Assembly: GCA_037833965.1 (NCBI GenBank)
Contig: AP031355.1
Location: forward strand, 769,501-833,500
DNA: 64,000 bases
Direction: 5' to 3'
Source: Marchantia polymorpha subsp. ruderalis
Lineage: Eukaryota > Streptophyta > Marchantiopsida > Marchantiales > Marchantiaceae
In this document: positions 1 through 13,566 of the stretch, piece by piece
Layout: the number at the start of each line of letters is the position of its first letter
Position numbering within the stretch: position 1 is the stretch's first letter
Translations under genes and position numbers: made by a program
The notes under the pieces: generated by a model
Database searches by the model: none
What the model saw: the letters and a program-made list of their open reading frames with translations, nothing else
What the model was told of the DNA's origin: nothing

Positions 1-325
1 TTTTTTAGTCAGTCACTTTGAACGCGTATATTTAGTTGTACAATAGCAACTTTAGCAGGGTAACAGTTTAAATTGATGCTTTTCTACCTACACCAGTGTC
101 AGTCTACTCAACTTACTGATCATCTCATTATCTGAAATAAAACTTCAATACTTTCTGTCCTACTGTTATTGGCAGTATTTCAGATTTTGACATTCTTTGT
201 TTTAGATTTGAAACCTTCCCTTTCTTGCCCACTCGACCATCATGATCTCAACACATCCATATTCTGACGACACCCCTAATTGTTGTAAGGTCGTTCGCTG
301 TAATTATTCAATTGTGGAGAGGAAG
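1..325. other. Intron or unresolved upstream part of PIR
   Basis: No conserved PIR block could be read here. The frame of the first recognised exon is blocked by a TGA at 209. The stretch is most likely intron, possibly with a few extra 5' codons of the first exon. Confidence 0.5.
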
Positions 326-3300
326 GCACTACTAGAACTTACAAGCTACATAAAGGGCGTGGGCACGATGATGGAGAAGGTGGATACTATAGTAGCCGAA
401 ACAATTTGGGAAACTGTGCATGCTCAAGTGCAGGATTTTGTGCAAAACAAACTTGCCGTCATGCTTCGCACAACATTCAAGAAGAAGAAAGATATATCGA
501 GGTAAATGCGACATTTTGCAAGTATATCGAGGGTTTGTCACTATGACAGTACCATGAATGTGAGCGTCAGATGTAGCCATTCACCTGTGACGTCTGACGT
601 GCTTGTTTACGTACGGTTTGGTAGTAGGACTGTGGATTTGATGGAATTCGCCTTGTAGTTCCACTCATCACATTGTTTTGATGTGTTGCAAGCAATTTTA
701 TCAGAAAGGTCCGACCGCTGGTTGTAAACCACCACATTGTCTCATCCGGCTTTACAAGTTCCTCGAATGTTGACCAGTGAGCTTGAACAAATCAAATATT
801 AGGAAGGAGGTGACGGCCGTAACAGCTTTTATGTTACGCAAGCGCTTGATATTTACTTGTTTACTTTGCAGAATACTCACGAATATGAGGACAATTTCAG
901 CAGACTGGATGGGCAATGCTAGTAATGAGCCAGCCGCAGGGAACAAAAAGGTCAAGGAGGACACTACCCCCGTAGCATTTCGACCTCGACCAGCAGCACC
1001 CACAGCAGCTCAGGTGGACCTTCTGCCTTTACGTGTGCTATTTTCTGGTTGAAGTTTGTTTCTTTGTGCAAGAGCATGCATTATAACGAAAATTTGAGAT
1101 TGCTGAACTCTCAAAAATGCTGATTCAAGTCATTCTTGCGGTCTAGATTACCATATATCACCACTTCCAGATTTGGTTTACATCCTTTTAGAAACAGACC
1201 TGTTAGAGTGGTAGTGAACTCAGACTATTCTCTTGATGTGGTTGACGGTACTGACTTGAAGAACGTACACGAGGCTATCTTTATATTGAAGTGACGCTTG
1301 AGTCGTTAATGGCTCTTTCATGCCTTGAGCATAGCCCCTTATTGTCGTAACTTTTTTTTTATTTCAGTTACACTGCTTACAATTTCTTATCCATGAGCTA
1401 GTCTCGGGAGGAGCTCCTAAGAAGGCTGGAGGATTTTTTGGCAGTAGTGATACCGATATCCCTTCTGCTGACATGAAGCTGCTCGAAAACTTCTTCAATC
1501 GGCTTGCTTTCTTCCCCCACATTTTGGATTATCGAGGTACTGTTGAGTTCGGAGTATATCTTCTCTGCTGAATCTGATATAACCTCTAAATTATTGAGGT
1601 GAATACGTCATCTTTCTCCCATTTTGCATTGGACAGTTACATTAGTCACACCCTACTGCAGATTCGGTGCGTCATTGGTTTTACGCAGGGCGTTTCTCAA
1701 TGGTAGCTGATTGGCTTTTGTTGCTGATCGTTTTCTCGGGCTACTTATTCACAAACAATAATATTCAGCACCATAATTTGGTAATATGGTATGCCTGATT
1801 GTGAATCATGTTAAGTAATTGAGGAGACATTTCTTTCGCCGCCAGAATTGGACACATCGTTCATAGTTCACGGAGTTCATGCTACACTCAAAGTCTCAAG
1901 CTGATACAATCATGAAGAGTCTCGACGGTTATATGGAAGATCTAACGTTTGTCACCGTTCCATGGGCAGCTACCCTCATCCACGTGTCAGACTTGGGATT
2001 TTTGTGGTTTCGAGAATTCTATTTAGAAACATCAAAGGTTATTCAGGTACTACTTCTGCTCAAAAAATTGCTTCAGCTTTGACCGAGTCATAAAGTTTTT
2101 AAACTACTATCTGCCTGTCATTTCTGAAGTTCTTAGAACCCGTCCTCTGGCTGAGCGGTGCCTTAAATAAATACAATCATCCTAGATTATAAACTATCTT
2201 ATTTTATTTAACTATATCTAATCTTGTTTTTTTTCTCATTGTGATCTGAAGCTAAGCGCGGTACCTTCTCTTGGACGTGGATACTGTATCTTTTCTCTAA
2301 GACTGAATCGTGATTTCCTCATCTATATTAACTGTGCAGTTCCCAATAGAGTGTTCGCTGCCGTGGATGCTGGCAGATCACATCATCGAATCCCAAGATG
2401 CTGGGCTTCTCGAGAGCGTGCTCATGCCCTTTGATGTATACAACGATTCCGCTGAACATGCTCTTCGTGTCTTAAAGCAGAGATTTCTCTATGACGAGAT
2501 CGAAGCCGAGGTATGGAACATGTCACCTCCAAGGGTTTTCTCTCTAAGACCTTTCAGGTTCTATCCCTATTTCTGATACTTGTGTAACGGCTTATTTGCA
2601 TCTGTGTTGCAAATGACATGAGTCAACTTTCTGCAGGTGGATTTGTGCTTTGATCAACTTGTGTACAAACTCAGTGAGCACATGTTCTCTTACTATAAGA
2701 GCTGTGCTGCAAGGTAAAGTGGTCCAAAGAATTTGCTGTTAGCACCGACGTTTTTTCGGATGTTTCATATGTATCGGATTTCCAGTAAGATTCAGATTAG
2801 AATGTCACATGATGAGGATAAATTTCTGGGACTTAATATGAATAGTAGCAGGAGCCTAATCCATCCTCTAAGTTTCTACAAATATGAGCCAGCTGACGGG
2901 GTATCACTAATTTTGTCTAACCATTTTGGATCCTGCAGTAAGATTTTGGATCTTGCTTTCATTAGTGCCGTTGAAAATCGTGACAAATACAATATATTCC
3001 CAAGGCGATACGAATCGTTGTTCAAAATGCGTCACTTCAAGGTAACCTTTGGCTCTCAAAGATGATTGCACTAGGGATGTCTTTTGTTGAAAATTTAGAT
3101 TGGCGATTGGAAATAGCTCTAGTTATTCTTAAGATAGCTCCAAATATGCCTCTTAAGATAGATATAGAACTGAAACGGCTCGTTTTTTTGCTCCCTTGAG
3201 AAGAGAGTAACAGCGATGCCCTGGTCCGATGGCAGCCGTTTGATACAAGTTGCGTCTTGAGAGTTATATCTGCTTCGTTTCTTTTCCATGATAATCTCAC

Positions 3301-6300
3301 GCTTGAACCATACATTGGTTCGCTAGTAATTAGAATGTGTCGGTTTGGTAAAGGACAATTGTAAGTTACATAATTGTGGTGAGTATTACAAGAAGTGAGT
3401 ATTACAAGAAGCAATCAGGATAGCACGTACAACATGGTGCAATTGTCTTACTGTTGTCTATTGAATGCAATCTGGAGCAAATGGACAAAATAGTCCTCAT
3501 TTTTCTTCCGTCTTCCTTGATACAGCTACTTGGGCGAAGTATAGATTTATCCTTTTTACTGGCGCAACGAATGAACAAGATTTTACGAGAGAACTTGGAG
3601 TTTTTACTCGAGCGTTTTGAGTCACAGGACATATGTCATGTGGTGGTGAGTAAAGGTGGCCTTAGGAGTTGAGATAGTATACAACTATTTACTTCAATCA
3701 ATTTTTTTACTATGCATCACACTCTCTTTGATTACCAGCTGAATCGAACTGAGCAGAAGGTTTTTACTCCCACTCTTAATCTGATTAATTTTCGGGCGGG
3801 GATGAGAATGCAGGAGCTACAGCGGTTGGTCGATATCCTGAAAGCTACGCATGAGCTTTTGTCAGAGCATCTAACACTTGATTCTTTTACACTCATTTTG
3901 AGCGAAGTCATGGAAAACATTTCTCTCGTTTCCTTCTCAGGCCGACTCGCCTCTCAGGTTTAATTTTTTCTCTGTCTTCATAAATTACCTTTGTTGACCA
4001 CGAAATATCGGTTCGGCAGTTGTGATTACTGGAGTATATTGTTGATGCCAAGTTCTCATTAGTCCATGCATGCAGATATTTCAAGAGGTGCAAAACGATC
4101 TCCTTCCTAATTTCATCCTATGCAATACCACGCAACGATTTGTAAGATCTATAAAGTCTTGTCAACGACCTATTCGAAGGCCTGCAATTCCTCATGTGAA
4201 GTCAAGTTTTATGTGTGGATCTCATGTAAGTGCGATTCTCAAGCCCAAGGAGATTTTCATTGTTGGTTATGCGATTAATCAATCAAGTACTTCAGAACTT
4301 CGTTAGAGTTGTGACTTCCATTTTGAATGTAATTTATCTGCGTGCAGATAATGTTTGCAAATTTCTTAAAAATGTTTCGATTGTTCGATGACAGCTATGT
4401 AGGATGTGGCATTTGGTCCACTAACGCTACCATTATTCATGTTTATATTATACTCGTAATAGTTTACAAATGATTGGTCAGGAAAGAAGCACCTGTTAAA
4501 GATGTGTTGATATCTAGGAGAGTAAAGCTCTGAAACTTTCAAGGCTAAACCACAAACTGTAAAGCTTGTGGGTTAGCTTCAGCGTCGTTCTTAAAGTTTA
4601 CGAGCTTTCAGACGTAAATTGTACCCTGTACATCTCGAAGATAAAAAATCATATCTGTGAGAATTTGAACAAACAGTGTAAGTTTCAGCAAATTTGCAAA
4701 CTTGAAAAAATTTCTGACCGAAGCCATCTGATTTTTTGAACAGGATCTGAATACAGCACACTCCGCAATCTCTGAACTGTACAGCAAATTTTTTGGGTTA
4801 CCTCACATGTTTGCGATATTGAAGCTACTGGGATCACGGTCTATACCCTGGCTTGTGCGAGCACTACTTGATCACCTCTCTCAAAAGGTATGAGCGTAGA
4901 TTTGCAATATACTTCTTTTCGTTCTCTCTTCCTCTGAAACATAGTGTTGTGTCAAATGCGTGCATTCTACCTTAAACTTATTTGAGTTGGTTACTAAATT
5001 AACAAGCATGATCACATGAAGTTTGATCTCAAATTAGTGAAGTCCAAACTCCACACCGGAGATTCTTAAATTATTTGTCTTGTCAAGATGACTCTTTGCT
5101 TCCTCTAAGTTATCTTTTCCTTCATCTTGGTGGAGAAAGCAGTTGTTGACTATTCCGTTTTTGACAGCTGACATCCTTAGAAGGGAGGATCGATGAGCTG
5201 CGTGGAGTTTTACCTAAAGTAATATCTATACCCGCCCCTACTTTGGGGGTGACAGGTACATAGTAATTTTGAGATATTTAATAGACTTTATTGCCTGATT
5301 GAATTCTTTTTTTCGCTTTTTGACGACGATTTCAAGTATCACCACTTTTTTTAAGTAACTATCTGAAACTTTTCTCCACCTTGAACATCACTGACATGAC
5401 AAGGGAGTGATTCAAATAGTTTTTTTTCCTGAATCTTCAGGTTGCTTGAAAATCTATAAGGATCAGTTGCATTGGGCAACGGAGTATGAACATAAGGTTG
5501 AGGTTCTGCAGAATCTGAAAGAGATTGGGAGCCTCATATTCTGGATGAGCCTTCTCGACACAGCTATGGTATGCCATTATTCTTGTCTGTGTTCACTCAG
5601 TGTTGGCACCTTACATTCTTGTACTGGCCTGCAAGGATAGAATTTGTTATTGTAGAAGTAGTTGTCTTGATTGGAATTATGCAGAAAGGATAGGGCATCA
5701 AAGCTCTAATAAATGGTTCTCTCTATGTTGGCAGAGAGAGACAGAAACTGTGCATTTTATGCAGGTTGTACCATGGCTAGGCGTTGTTCCTGGAAGTGAA
5801 GCTCAAATGCAACAACTTTTGGATGATGATGGACACAGTCCTCTGGTTAGCTTGTTCAAATCAGCAAGTGCTGCAGTAGCCGCGGATCCAGAGACAGTCA
5901 ATCCTCAGTCATTTGTTACCATGTCGAAACAAGCAGAAGTGGCAGGTATGGTAGCCATGCACGTTAAATCTCTACTGCTCATCTTTATTTTTGTCTCTCA
6001 TTACTCTTGGGGGAGACATGCAGTGAAAATTAGCAGTTATATAGATGACTATGAGTATGGTATCTTCGCCTTTGAGTTTGTCTGCAGATAAAGAGCTTGT
6101 CTGAAGTGAGATCTAATGTTAGATTTTGTTTTTATTGGAGTCTACAGATATTCTCTATGTCAACAACTTGCAGACTGGCAGCACTTTGGACTATACTCTT
6201 GCATACCTTAGTGCAATACTAGACACGGTTAGGGGAAAGTGGAACTCACCTTCCAAAACTGGTCTTATAGAGATAACAACTTCCCGAGAGTTTCATCGAA

Positions 6301-7215
6301 TATACAGTGGCATCCAATTTGTGAGATCTTCTGCACCGAAAACACTTGAGTGCAAGATATCGCTTTATTTATGTGTACTTACTGGGTTCAATATTGTCAG
6401 GAATTCTTGAATTTCAGCCTTAATCACTGTGCATATAAGATGTTGAAGAGGACCGAGAAGGTCTGATTGTAATGTCAGACCATGCACCTCCCATATTCAT
6501 TGCTCTTAGTTAACTGAAGCTGTTCTTTTACAGGAATTATGCTTTGATGGGTAGGACAATGTTATCTGATAAGTGAAATATGTTTGCTAGGTCTTTTGCG
6601 GGGAGCAGCTGGATGAGAACGAAACAAATCAGGAGCAATTTGGTGATGCAGTTGCATGGGGTGGATGTACTGTTGCATATTTATTGGGACAACATCTACG
6701 TTTTGAACTCTTAGATTTCTCCTATCATGTTTTAACGGTGGGTGAGAGTGAGGTCAATCCTGGAGCTCATAGTATTCCTGACAAGATCTCAAAAACATAC
6801 AACATCTCTGCGGTAAGTTTATAATATGATTTTATGCAGAACATCACGAGATGATTAACTTTTACTTAACGACATTCAAGTTTGTCATCTGCTGTAGAGC
6901 TTCTGTAATATCGTTCAGTTTGCAGGATCCCAACATTAGAAAGCTGTATGAACTTAACCGAGACTCCCCTTCGACTTAACCTCAAGTTAATCGCGTTACA
7001 ATGGACAATTTGCGCAGGAACTTGTACGCTTCTTGGAAAGTGCCAGGAAAGCCAGACGGCTCAACAGTCATGTCTTCACTATGTTGCGAGCTCGTTTTCC
7101 ACACGAGGATAAGTTGGCGGCACTGGTTAAACAAAGTGGAACGGTTGTCCATCGAATTAAGTACCCAAGCACCCCATCAGCTTTCGACACCTTACCAGCA
7201 AAAGGTAACGTGTAG
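326..7215 (+). CDS. PIR: PIR/SRA1 (CYFIP family) subunit of the SCAR/WAVE complex, 3' portion, 17 exons
   Basis: This is the C-terminal 830 residues of the PIROGI/SRA1/CYFIP subunit, which in plants and animals links Rac/ROP GTPase to SCAR/WAVE and Arp2/3-driven actin nucleation. Exons that join in frame with GT-AG borders are: 326-501, 872-1013, 1368-1536, 1970-2046, 2340-2510, 2637-2713, 2939-3041, 3526-3645, 3814-3957, 4076-4225, 4744-4887, 5168-5255, 5441-5568, 5735-5945, 6148-6320, 6591-6812 and 7018-7215 (TAG). Family blocks seen include [90 protein letters not shown] and the C-terminal [10 protein letters not shown]. The family is about 1,280 residues, so roughly 450 N-terminal residues lie before the window. 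The 5' border of the first exon is uncertain: the open frame reaches back to 212, and 326 is the acceptor best matching the conserved start ALLEL. No lesion is seen, so the gene is probably active. Confidence 0.93.
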
Positions 7216-9299
7216 AGAGTTCTCAGCCATCTAATACCTGGAACACACTTCTTCCCCTGTATAAAATACTGTAGTGTTTGAAGAGTAACACAAGTTTGGG
7301 AGACCGCTTATTCACCGTGAGTATCCTCTTGTCCTCCATCAGTTGCTGGTAATTTACTTGGGACCTATTTCCTTGGATATTTTTCTGCCAATAGTAATTT
7401 TATGTGTTACTGTGATTTTTGAATTGATATTTATGTAAGTAAATACTTGGAGTGCCGAATAATCAGCACATTCCATTCAACATATTTTGGAACTGTCCAG
7501 ACTTCCAAATTCTCAGTGGTATAACAGACTGTTGAGGTTTAAGCGTGAAGGTCAGAAGTTCCACGTAACCCTACGGAGACGTCTTTTAGAGCCACCGACC
7601 ATGTTTTATTTACTGAAGCGTGTTCCTCTTACAGGAAGCATGGAGAGAATGAATGGTTATGAGACAGAAGTAGTAATGTCTTAGGCGATGAGACTGTCCC
7701 TTCTTATGCGTGGCTCAGTCCATTCTTTTATTAGACAATCATTTAAAAGAAAGAAGACTCACGGAAAACGTGCCTGGTATTAGATGTCAACTTTCGAGAG
7801 AAAAAATTTGGAACGTTCATTTGCAAAGGAAACTTGTAATGGGGAGAGAAATTGAGCTAATTGAACGTTGATAATAACGGCTCTTATAACCACAGCGCAA
7901 AACGGATAGTGTAACAAGGGGCAAGACCATCCTGCTTCGTTAGTACCTAATACTGTTCGTTCACACCGGACGATACCTAATACCCACTAAACAGACGCGA
8001 GAGATAGACCTTGTAGTTTCGTTGATGATACTGATTTGTCTTGCAGTGCCTTCAGTGGCTTCTTTTTGTCCTCCTTTTTCTGACTGACTTCCATATCATG
8101 TAAATCCATGTACATAATTTTCTCACCAGTGTTGTGAGGAAGGTAATAATGGCTGTCAAGTAAAAGTTTTCACGGAGTAGTGGGTTCGTGGAATATTGAT
8201 GTGGACTGACAAAGTTCTCATTTCCAATTCTTGGGGCATGTTGGAGCTCCACGAAGTCGTTCAAACTTATCTGCAGATGTAATCTCTAGGAGATTTCAAT
8301 CGTTCTTTGCATTAGAAACAAAATATCCCTCAATCCATGTTTTGCTCTTTGAGAATGAGTTATGAGGTGCTACATGTGAAGTGGTTGTGGATTTCTGTGT
8401 TAGTTAAATTTGAAAACTTTTCCTAACCGATTAGAAGGCAAGGCATGCTTGCTGCGTATCAAGTCTTTTTGCGCGATTTTGTGGACGCACGTAGGACAGA
8501 CAAGATTATTACCTCAGGTATTAGAATGTCAAGTTACTCGTGTAAAAGTTGAACATGCATGTGATCACTGAGTGGTCAAGAATTCGGAGTTTGCCAAACT
8601 CTAGTTTGATTCACATTATGAGCGGTTTCAAATGATCTGCAAGGTGAGCCACCCTTTACATGTGTGCACATCCTAGTTCATTGTCTACGAATTGATGAAA
8701 CGTTTCTTCAAGCTCCCCCGTGCGCTACGTGTTAGACGCTTTAGAATTATGCTACGTCAAGTAGTGCACTGCATCATAAGGAAGAATCTAAAGATGGGCG
8801 GAATTCCGAAAAGTGCTGACACTGGTATGTATCTACCGCCTTCCTCGATCCTCTACTCTAGTTTCTCGATCAAAGCCAGCCCAGAAACACTTGGGATTCA
8901 CAGACGTTCCCACACTCTTCTACCCTTCGAAATCTATTTTCCCATATCTCATTTCGGTAGCTTTTGATTGGCGGGCTTTATGCATGGTTCCATATCAATG
9001 TCTAAAGAGCCTCTCTTTGTCAAGCAAGTTTGTACTATCTTGTCGTTTGCTCCCATAACGAGGTACAGTTAGAGTTCTGATGTGTCAGAGCGTGTCAGAC
9101 GCAGTAAATGAGTCTGCCAACTTGGTGGACACTGCTTCACGTGGTAATCCATGCAGGCCGTATTTTTAGTAGGATCGACTCTTTGCAGGTGGTATACGGA
9201 GTAGTTGTACTGTACCGTTCTGCACTTCACCGCACTCGTTCGAAGCTACTGCGTGGTACGCTTTAGTGAGTTGGCGCACTTGAACGCCGGTGGGTACAG
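7216..9299. other. PIR 3' flank and intergenic DNA
   Basis: The first few hundred bases after the PIR stop should hold its 3' untranslated region. Short open frames at 7487-7684 and 8692-8967 show no family motif and no supported splice structure. I see no gene here. Confidence 0.5.
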
Positions 9300-9745
9300 C
9301 AAAACAGGAAGAATACCCTACCGCTCCTCAAACGCCACCGCGATCTCGAGGCCAATTCCTTCCCACTTCAAGTTGATGAAGAGACCAATGACAAGTTTGC
9401 GAAGGGGAGAACACCGTTGGACCGTGCCTGCTATGAGGTTTTTTGAAGCCCGAATATCTCAGTTGTTCCCCTTACGTCTCAAGGAAAGGCAAGGTTGCCC
9501 TGAAGTCAGCTGCGGACTTCTTACCACGGTGTCTTTACAAGCTAGGCAGTGAGATCAAGTGATACAAGACATGTGGAGAAAAGGTGTAAGCACCATCACT
9601 TGGTGGGTTAATCTCAAGTGCTTAGAATCTCACTATGGGATGTCGAAAACCTTGGGGTTTACATCACCATATGATGTCGTGTGCCCTTCCAGACCACGGA
9701 GCAAAAGATAGAATCACTCATGGACACCAAATTAAGCATCCTATG
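9300..9745 (+). repeat. Upstream block duplicated with the glutaredoxin gene, copy 1
   Basis: Short stretches here match 19530-19950 in the same orientation and order. Examples are the segment with TTGCCCTGAAGTCAGC near 9493 against CCCTGAAGTCAGCCACG near 19735, and GATGTCGTGTG near 9673 against the same string near 19873. Each copy of the latter is followed by a pyrimidine-CAG and a short open stretch, so the block may contain pieces of an unidentified neighbouring gene. It shows that the duplication producing the two glutaredoxin genes reached upstream of their promoters. Confidence 0.5.
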
Positions 9746-10136
9746 CCTGATTGAAACACCATTCACCCACACCTACTACGCTTTCGCCGACGCTTAAATC
9801 GCCGCGGAAATCGGCGTGGAAGTCGTGTATTTCCATGAAAACCGGCACGTGCCTGTCGTTGGTAAGTTTACAGGTGCTACAGGTTCCTGGCTCACAGCGT
9901 CGGTCCAAGTTTGCTTGGTCCGCGTCGCCGAGCACCGATCCCGAAACTGGCGCCGTCGCTGTTTAGAATCATATTCATAATATCATTGCTGGCAATAGAT
10001 TCGTATTTCTGCTGCGTTCGAATAGTTACTGTCAGTCTGCAGTTGAGGAGAATTTCTGTGTTTGTGGGTGCCGATCGGATCTTGATTATTGGAGACTAAG
10101 GTTATTCTGGATTGTATTTGAGAGCTGCCGTCAACG

Positions 10137-12055
10137 ATGGCACTAGTCAGTGCTCAGAATCTTGTATCTCAGAATGCGGTTGTGGTATTCAGGTACGGGA
10201 TTGAATGCAGATTGTACGCATACGACGTCCGATGTGGTCATGTTTTTTTATTTGAATGTGTGTCTTTGCATAACTCAACATCTAAATCTGATTGTCTAGG
10301 ACGGACTCCAGTCTGTGCACTGGAATTCTGTCAAAATTGTGCTGATTTTCCGAATTCAGCTCCAAGGTTGAGAGTTTACAGGAAAGCTTGTTTCGGATTG
10401 TTGCCCAGAAACGACTTACATGCTTGGCTATATAACAATCTACGGATGGCTTTTGACGCTTGAAGTCCGCGACGCTCATGCACTCATATCTTGTTGAATC
10501 TTCTGACCTTGTTCTCCTTACCTGACATCTTTTTGATTGAGATACTGGCTGCTGCTTGGAATTTTACGTGCAAGTCGGATTCATGTTGTAAGAGTAGAAG
10601 TTAGACTTACTTTTGTGTGGGTACTGTTGGATCGTTTCTCTTGAATTGTAAGTCAGCCTCTTTCTTGGGGAATTGGCTCGGGTAAGCGACTGCGCTGAAA
10701 AAAAAGAAGTTTTAGTGGAATACTAAAGTCAGTCGCTAGATATAACCATCTAAAACCAATTAGCGTTTCTAACGATTAGCGGTTTACGCTGTAGAGTCTA
10801 GATATGCTGGTAGCAAAGATGGAAATTATCATGTTCTTGCTCTTGGAAAAGTACAAAAGTATCTCACAAATCTGTTAGTTCAAGTGTCGATGCTCTGGAA
10901 ACTTCTGATCACAAACTGTTTGGAAATCAATCTCGTCATTGATCACGGCGCTTAGTTTGAAAATGTGAAGCTATGATAATGCTCGCTTTGGACCCTGACG
11001 AACATGTTTTCCAGGCAAAGAGGGGTTTTATGAGCATGGTTCTACTCTTGTGGAGACAGGTGATGTCCCCGCTGTCGACGCAAGCTGCCTCATGCACTGT
11101 GAAAACGAATCTCATGACATCTGAAATCTTTCTAAAGCATGGCTACTGTTTTCAGAAGTGACTGTCAATCGTTGTGTCCTGCTGATTCATGTATCATTTG
11201 TCAGGTCATTCAGACTTCTAGGTCTTTTCAGGGTGTGATGTAAGAAACCATAGTCCATTTCTGCTGGATCCCCTGGATGTCTGCAAAGTTTGTTATGCCG
11301 GGGGAAATGTTTCTGAAAATCGTAATGACATTATGGCAAGGTGAATTTAAAATGTGGCATGAGCATGAGCATGAGTGAGAGAGTGTTCTACCTTTGACGG
11401 ATGCCGTGTTTTCTTTGCAGCAAGTCATATTGCCCCTACTGTAAAAAAGTGAAGCAGCTGTTATCGAGCTTGGGGGCTCAAGTCAAGGTCGTGGAACTTG
11501 ACCTCGAAAGTGAGCTCTCTTACTTAACAAAAAAAATGTTTAAGCATGAATTTTTACTTTACCACTGTAGACATATCAGTAGGGTTAAATTAATGAACTT
11601 GTCTGTGACATTAACATCATGCACCTGTTTCCGTAGAGGATGGAGATGAAATCCAGTCAGCTTTAACAAATTGGACCAAACAACGCACTGTCCCAAATGT
11701 GTTTGTTGGCGGACAACACATTGGTGGTTGCGACGGTCAGTATTTGCCTGTAAACTCTAAAAAGTTCATTCATCTTTAGTCGTTTTATAAAAGAAAATGT
11801 GGAGACTCTGCATGCTGCAAGAAGTGGAAGGCGGATAATATCGTAGCAAGGTTGCGTTAGTTCGTTGTATCAGTTCTGAGTAGCTTCAGTTGCTATAGAT
11901 CGTGTTGTTGATACCGATTCACGTCTGTCAGATTTTTTTGAGTTTAGGGTGCCTAGTGGGATCTGAGTTCATACAGTTGGGTGTTTGCAGACACAATGTC
12001 CAAGCACAATGGTGGAAAGCTCTTACCACTTCTGAAGGAAGCAGGTGCTGTCTAA
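10137..12055 (+). CDS. CPYC-type (class I) glutaredoxin, copy 1, four exons
   Basis: Exons 10137-10192, 11421-11509, 11637-11735 and 11991-12055 (TAA) encode 102 residues, the usual length of a cytosolic class I glutaredoxin. The dithiol active site C-P-Y-C is at residues 23-26. The glutathione-binding TVPNVFVGG is at 66-74 and the GGCDDT loop at 78-83, followed by a C-terminal helix ending in KEAGAV. By family it reduces disulfides and glutathionylated proteins with glutathione as electron donor. There is no targeting extension before MALVSAQ, so it is probably cytosolic. Intron 1 is 1,228 nt. An AATAAA signal lies at 12262. A close paralogue with the same exon sizes lies at 20708-22625. Confidence 0.95.
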
Positions 12056-12261
12056 ATGCTTCAATGGCCCACTGTAACCTACAATCTTGAAACAGGCATT
12101 TAACATTCTGTGAACTGCTTACAAAAGTTCTCATCCATCAATTGAATCATCTGGAGAAAGAAATAAGCCTGGGACGTATATACTTATTCTTTAGTCTGAA
12201 ATGACTTTAGTCACGTGGGAGCGCTCCAGATCCTATGATGTTTAGGTCATATGCATTACCG

Positions 12262-12267
12262 AATAAA
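12262..12267 (+). promoter_or_regulatory. Poly(A) signal AATAAA of glutaredoxin copy 1
   Basis: A canonical AATAAA lies 207 bases after the stop codon, at a usual 3' UTR distance. Copy 2 has one at a similar place. Confidence 0.55.
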
Positions 12268-12765
12268 AATGTTTTGCTTGATTTCAAGTTTTGAAAAGTG
12301 TTTGTTTTGTTTGTGGATGTCAACTGTAAATCTTCCGAGTTTTCTGAAAGAGACATGGATCTAACAAGTTCCTGTTTCAGACTTCGACTTGCCTTATTCC
12401 ATCATCATGTAAACAATTCTGAAAAGGAACTTACAAGACATTAATGAGAGGTGATTAGTCATATATTTTCAAATCTTTATTCTTATTTATTCACTTTGCA
12501 AGTTTGAGTATTCTATCTTGGTTATTGATTTAATCTTCCATTTGATGAAGTGAAGCCAGTGAAGAAATGTAATCAGCAAGTGGCAACAAAAGTTAGATCT
12601 ATTATATACACTTAAATTGCAACCGTGTGAAGATGTTCTTACCTTGCATAATACAAATTACATAATACTTTAAAAAATACATCACTTTTCGCCAGGTAGA
12701 TTTCGTAACGTAAAAGTGAAATGGGTAATAAAATGTTCTCTCCTTTTAGTTTACCCCTACCCTTA

Positions 12766-13145
12766 CCACATTGTTCATGCTTTACTTATACCTTTATACT
12801 TTAACCGGGTAATTACCCAATTAAAAGATAAAATACACTTTATCTTCATTTTACCTTTACATTACTAGATAACCTGGTAATTACCCAATAAAAATATAAA
12901 ATACACTTATCTTTAATTTATCCAATAATCAGATAATTATCCAATAAAAAAATACATTTTACCTTTGTTTTACCCGTAAACTTGTTGATTAACCAATAAA
13001 AAAATAAAATACACTTTACCTTTACTTTACTCGTGAAGTTGGTAATTATCTAATAAAAAAACTCAATAAGAATTAAAAATACACTTTACTTCTATTTAAG
13101 AGTTAACTTGGTAACTAAACATATAAAAAGTAAAAAATTTATTTA
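12766..13145. repeat. AT-rich degenerate tandem repeat, about six units of 50-68 bp
   Basis: Units share the order: TTTACCT-like, a GGTAATTACCCAATAAAA-like core, then AAAATACACTTTA. The cores lie near 12808, 12871, 12920, 12985, 13047 and 13110, with much drift between them. A related sequence in the opposite sense appears at about 16440-16650, on the other side of the hAT coding relic. The two could be subterminal repeats of the same DNA transposon. Confidence 0.55.
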
Positions 13146-13566
13146 AAAAACTTTTAGTTCAACTCAAAGACCATTTCTTCGAATTGGTTGTTGAGCATCT
13201 GCACTACGTCGCAGTCATCAAAGATTTACTCGTAACAATCTCCGTTCGGTTGACGACATCTTCAATATCATCGGTGTGGTTCTCTTTATCAATGAATCTG
13301 ATTGTTGCAGCTGCTATTGCTCGGTCTGCCGGCGCTTTGAGTATCTTTGCATCCATCCATGGATGTAATGACATGTTCATGATGAACACCGATTACGATA
13401 GGGATTGTCGAGAGCCGGTAAACTCACTACCAACAACACTATTGCCATGCGCTGATGGTGTCGACGTGGCCAACGTCCCAAGATAGTTCATGATCATCTT
13501 ATGGTGTGCATGCAAGATATCCATGTGGGCTAACTACCAAGACAAGATATCAATAAAAACCATACA

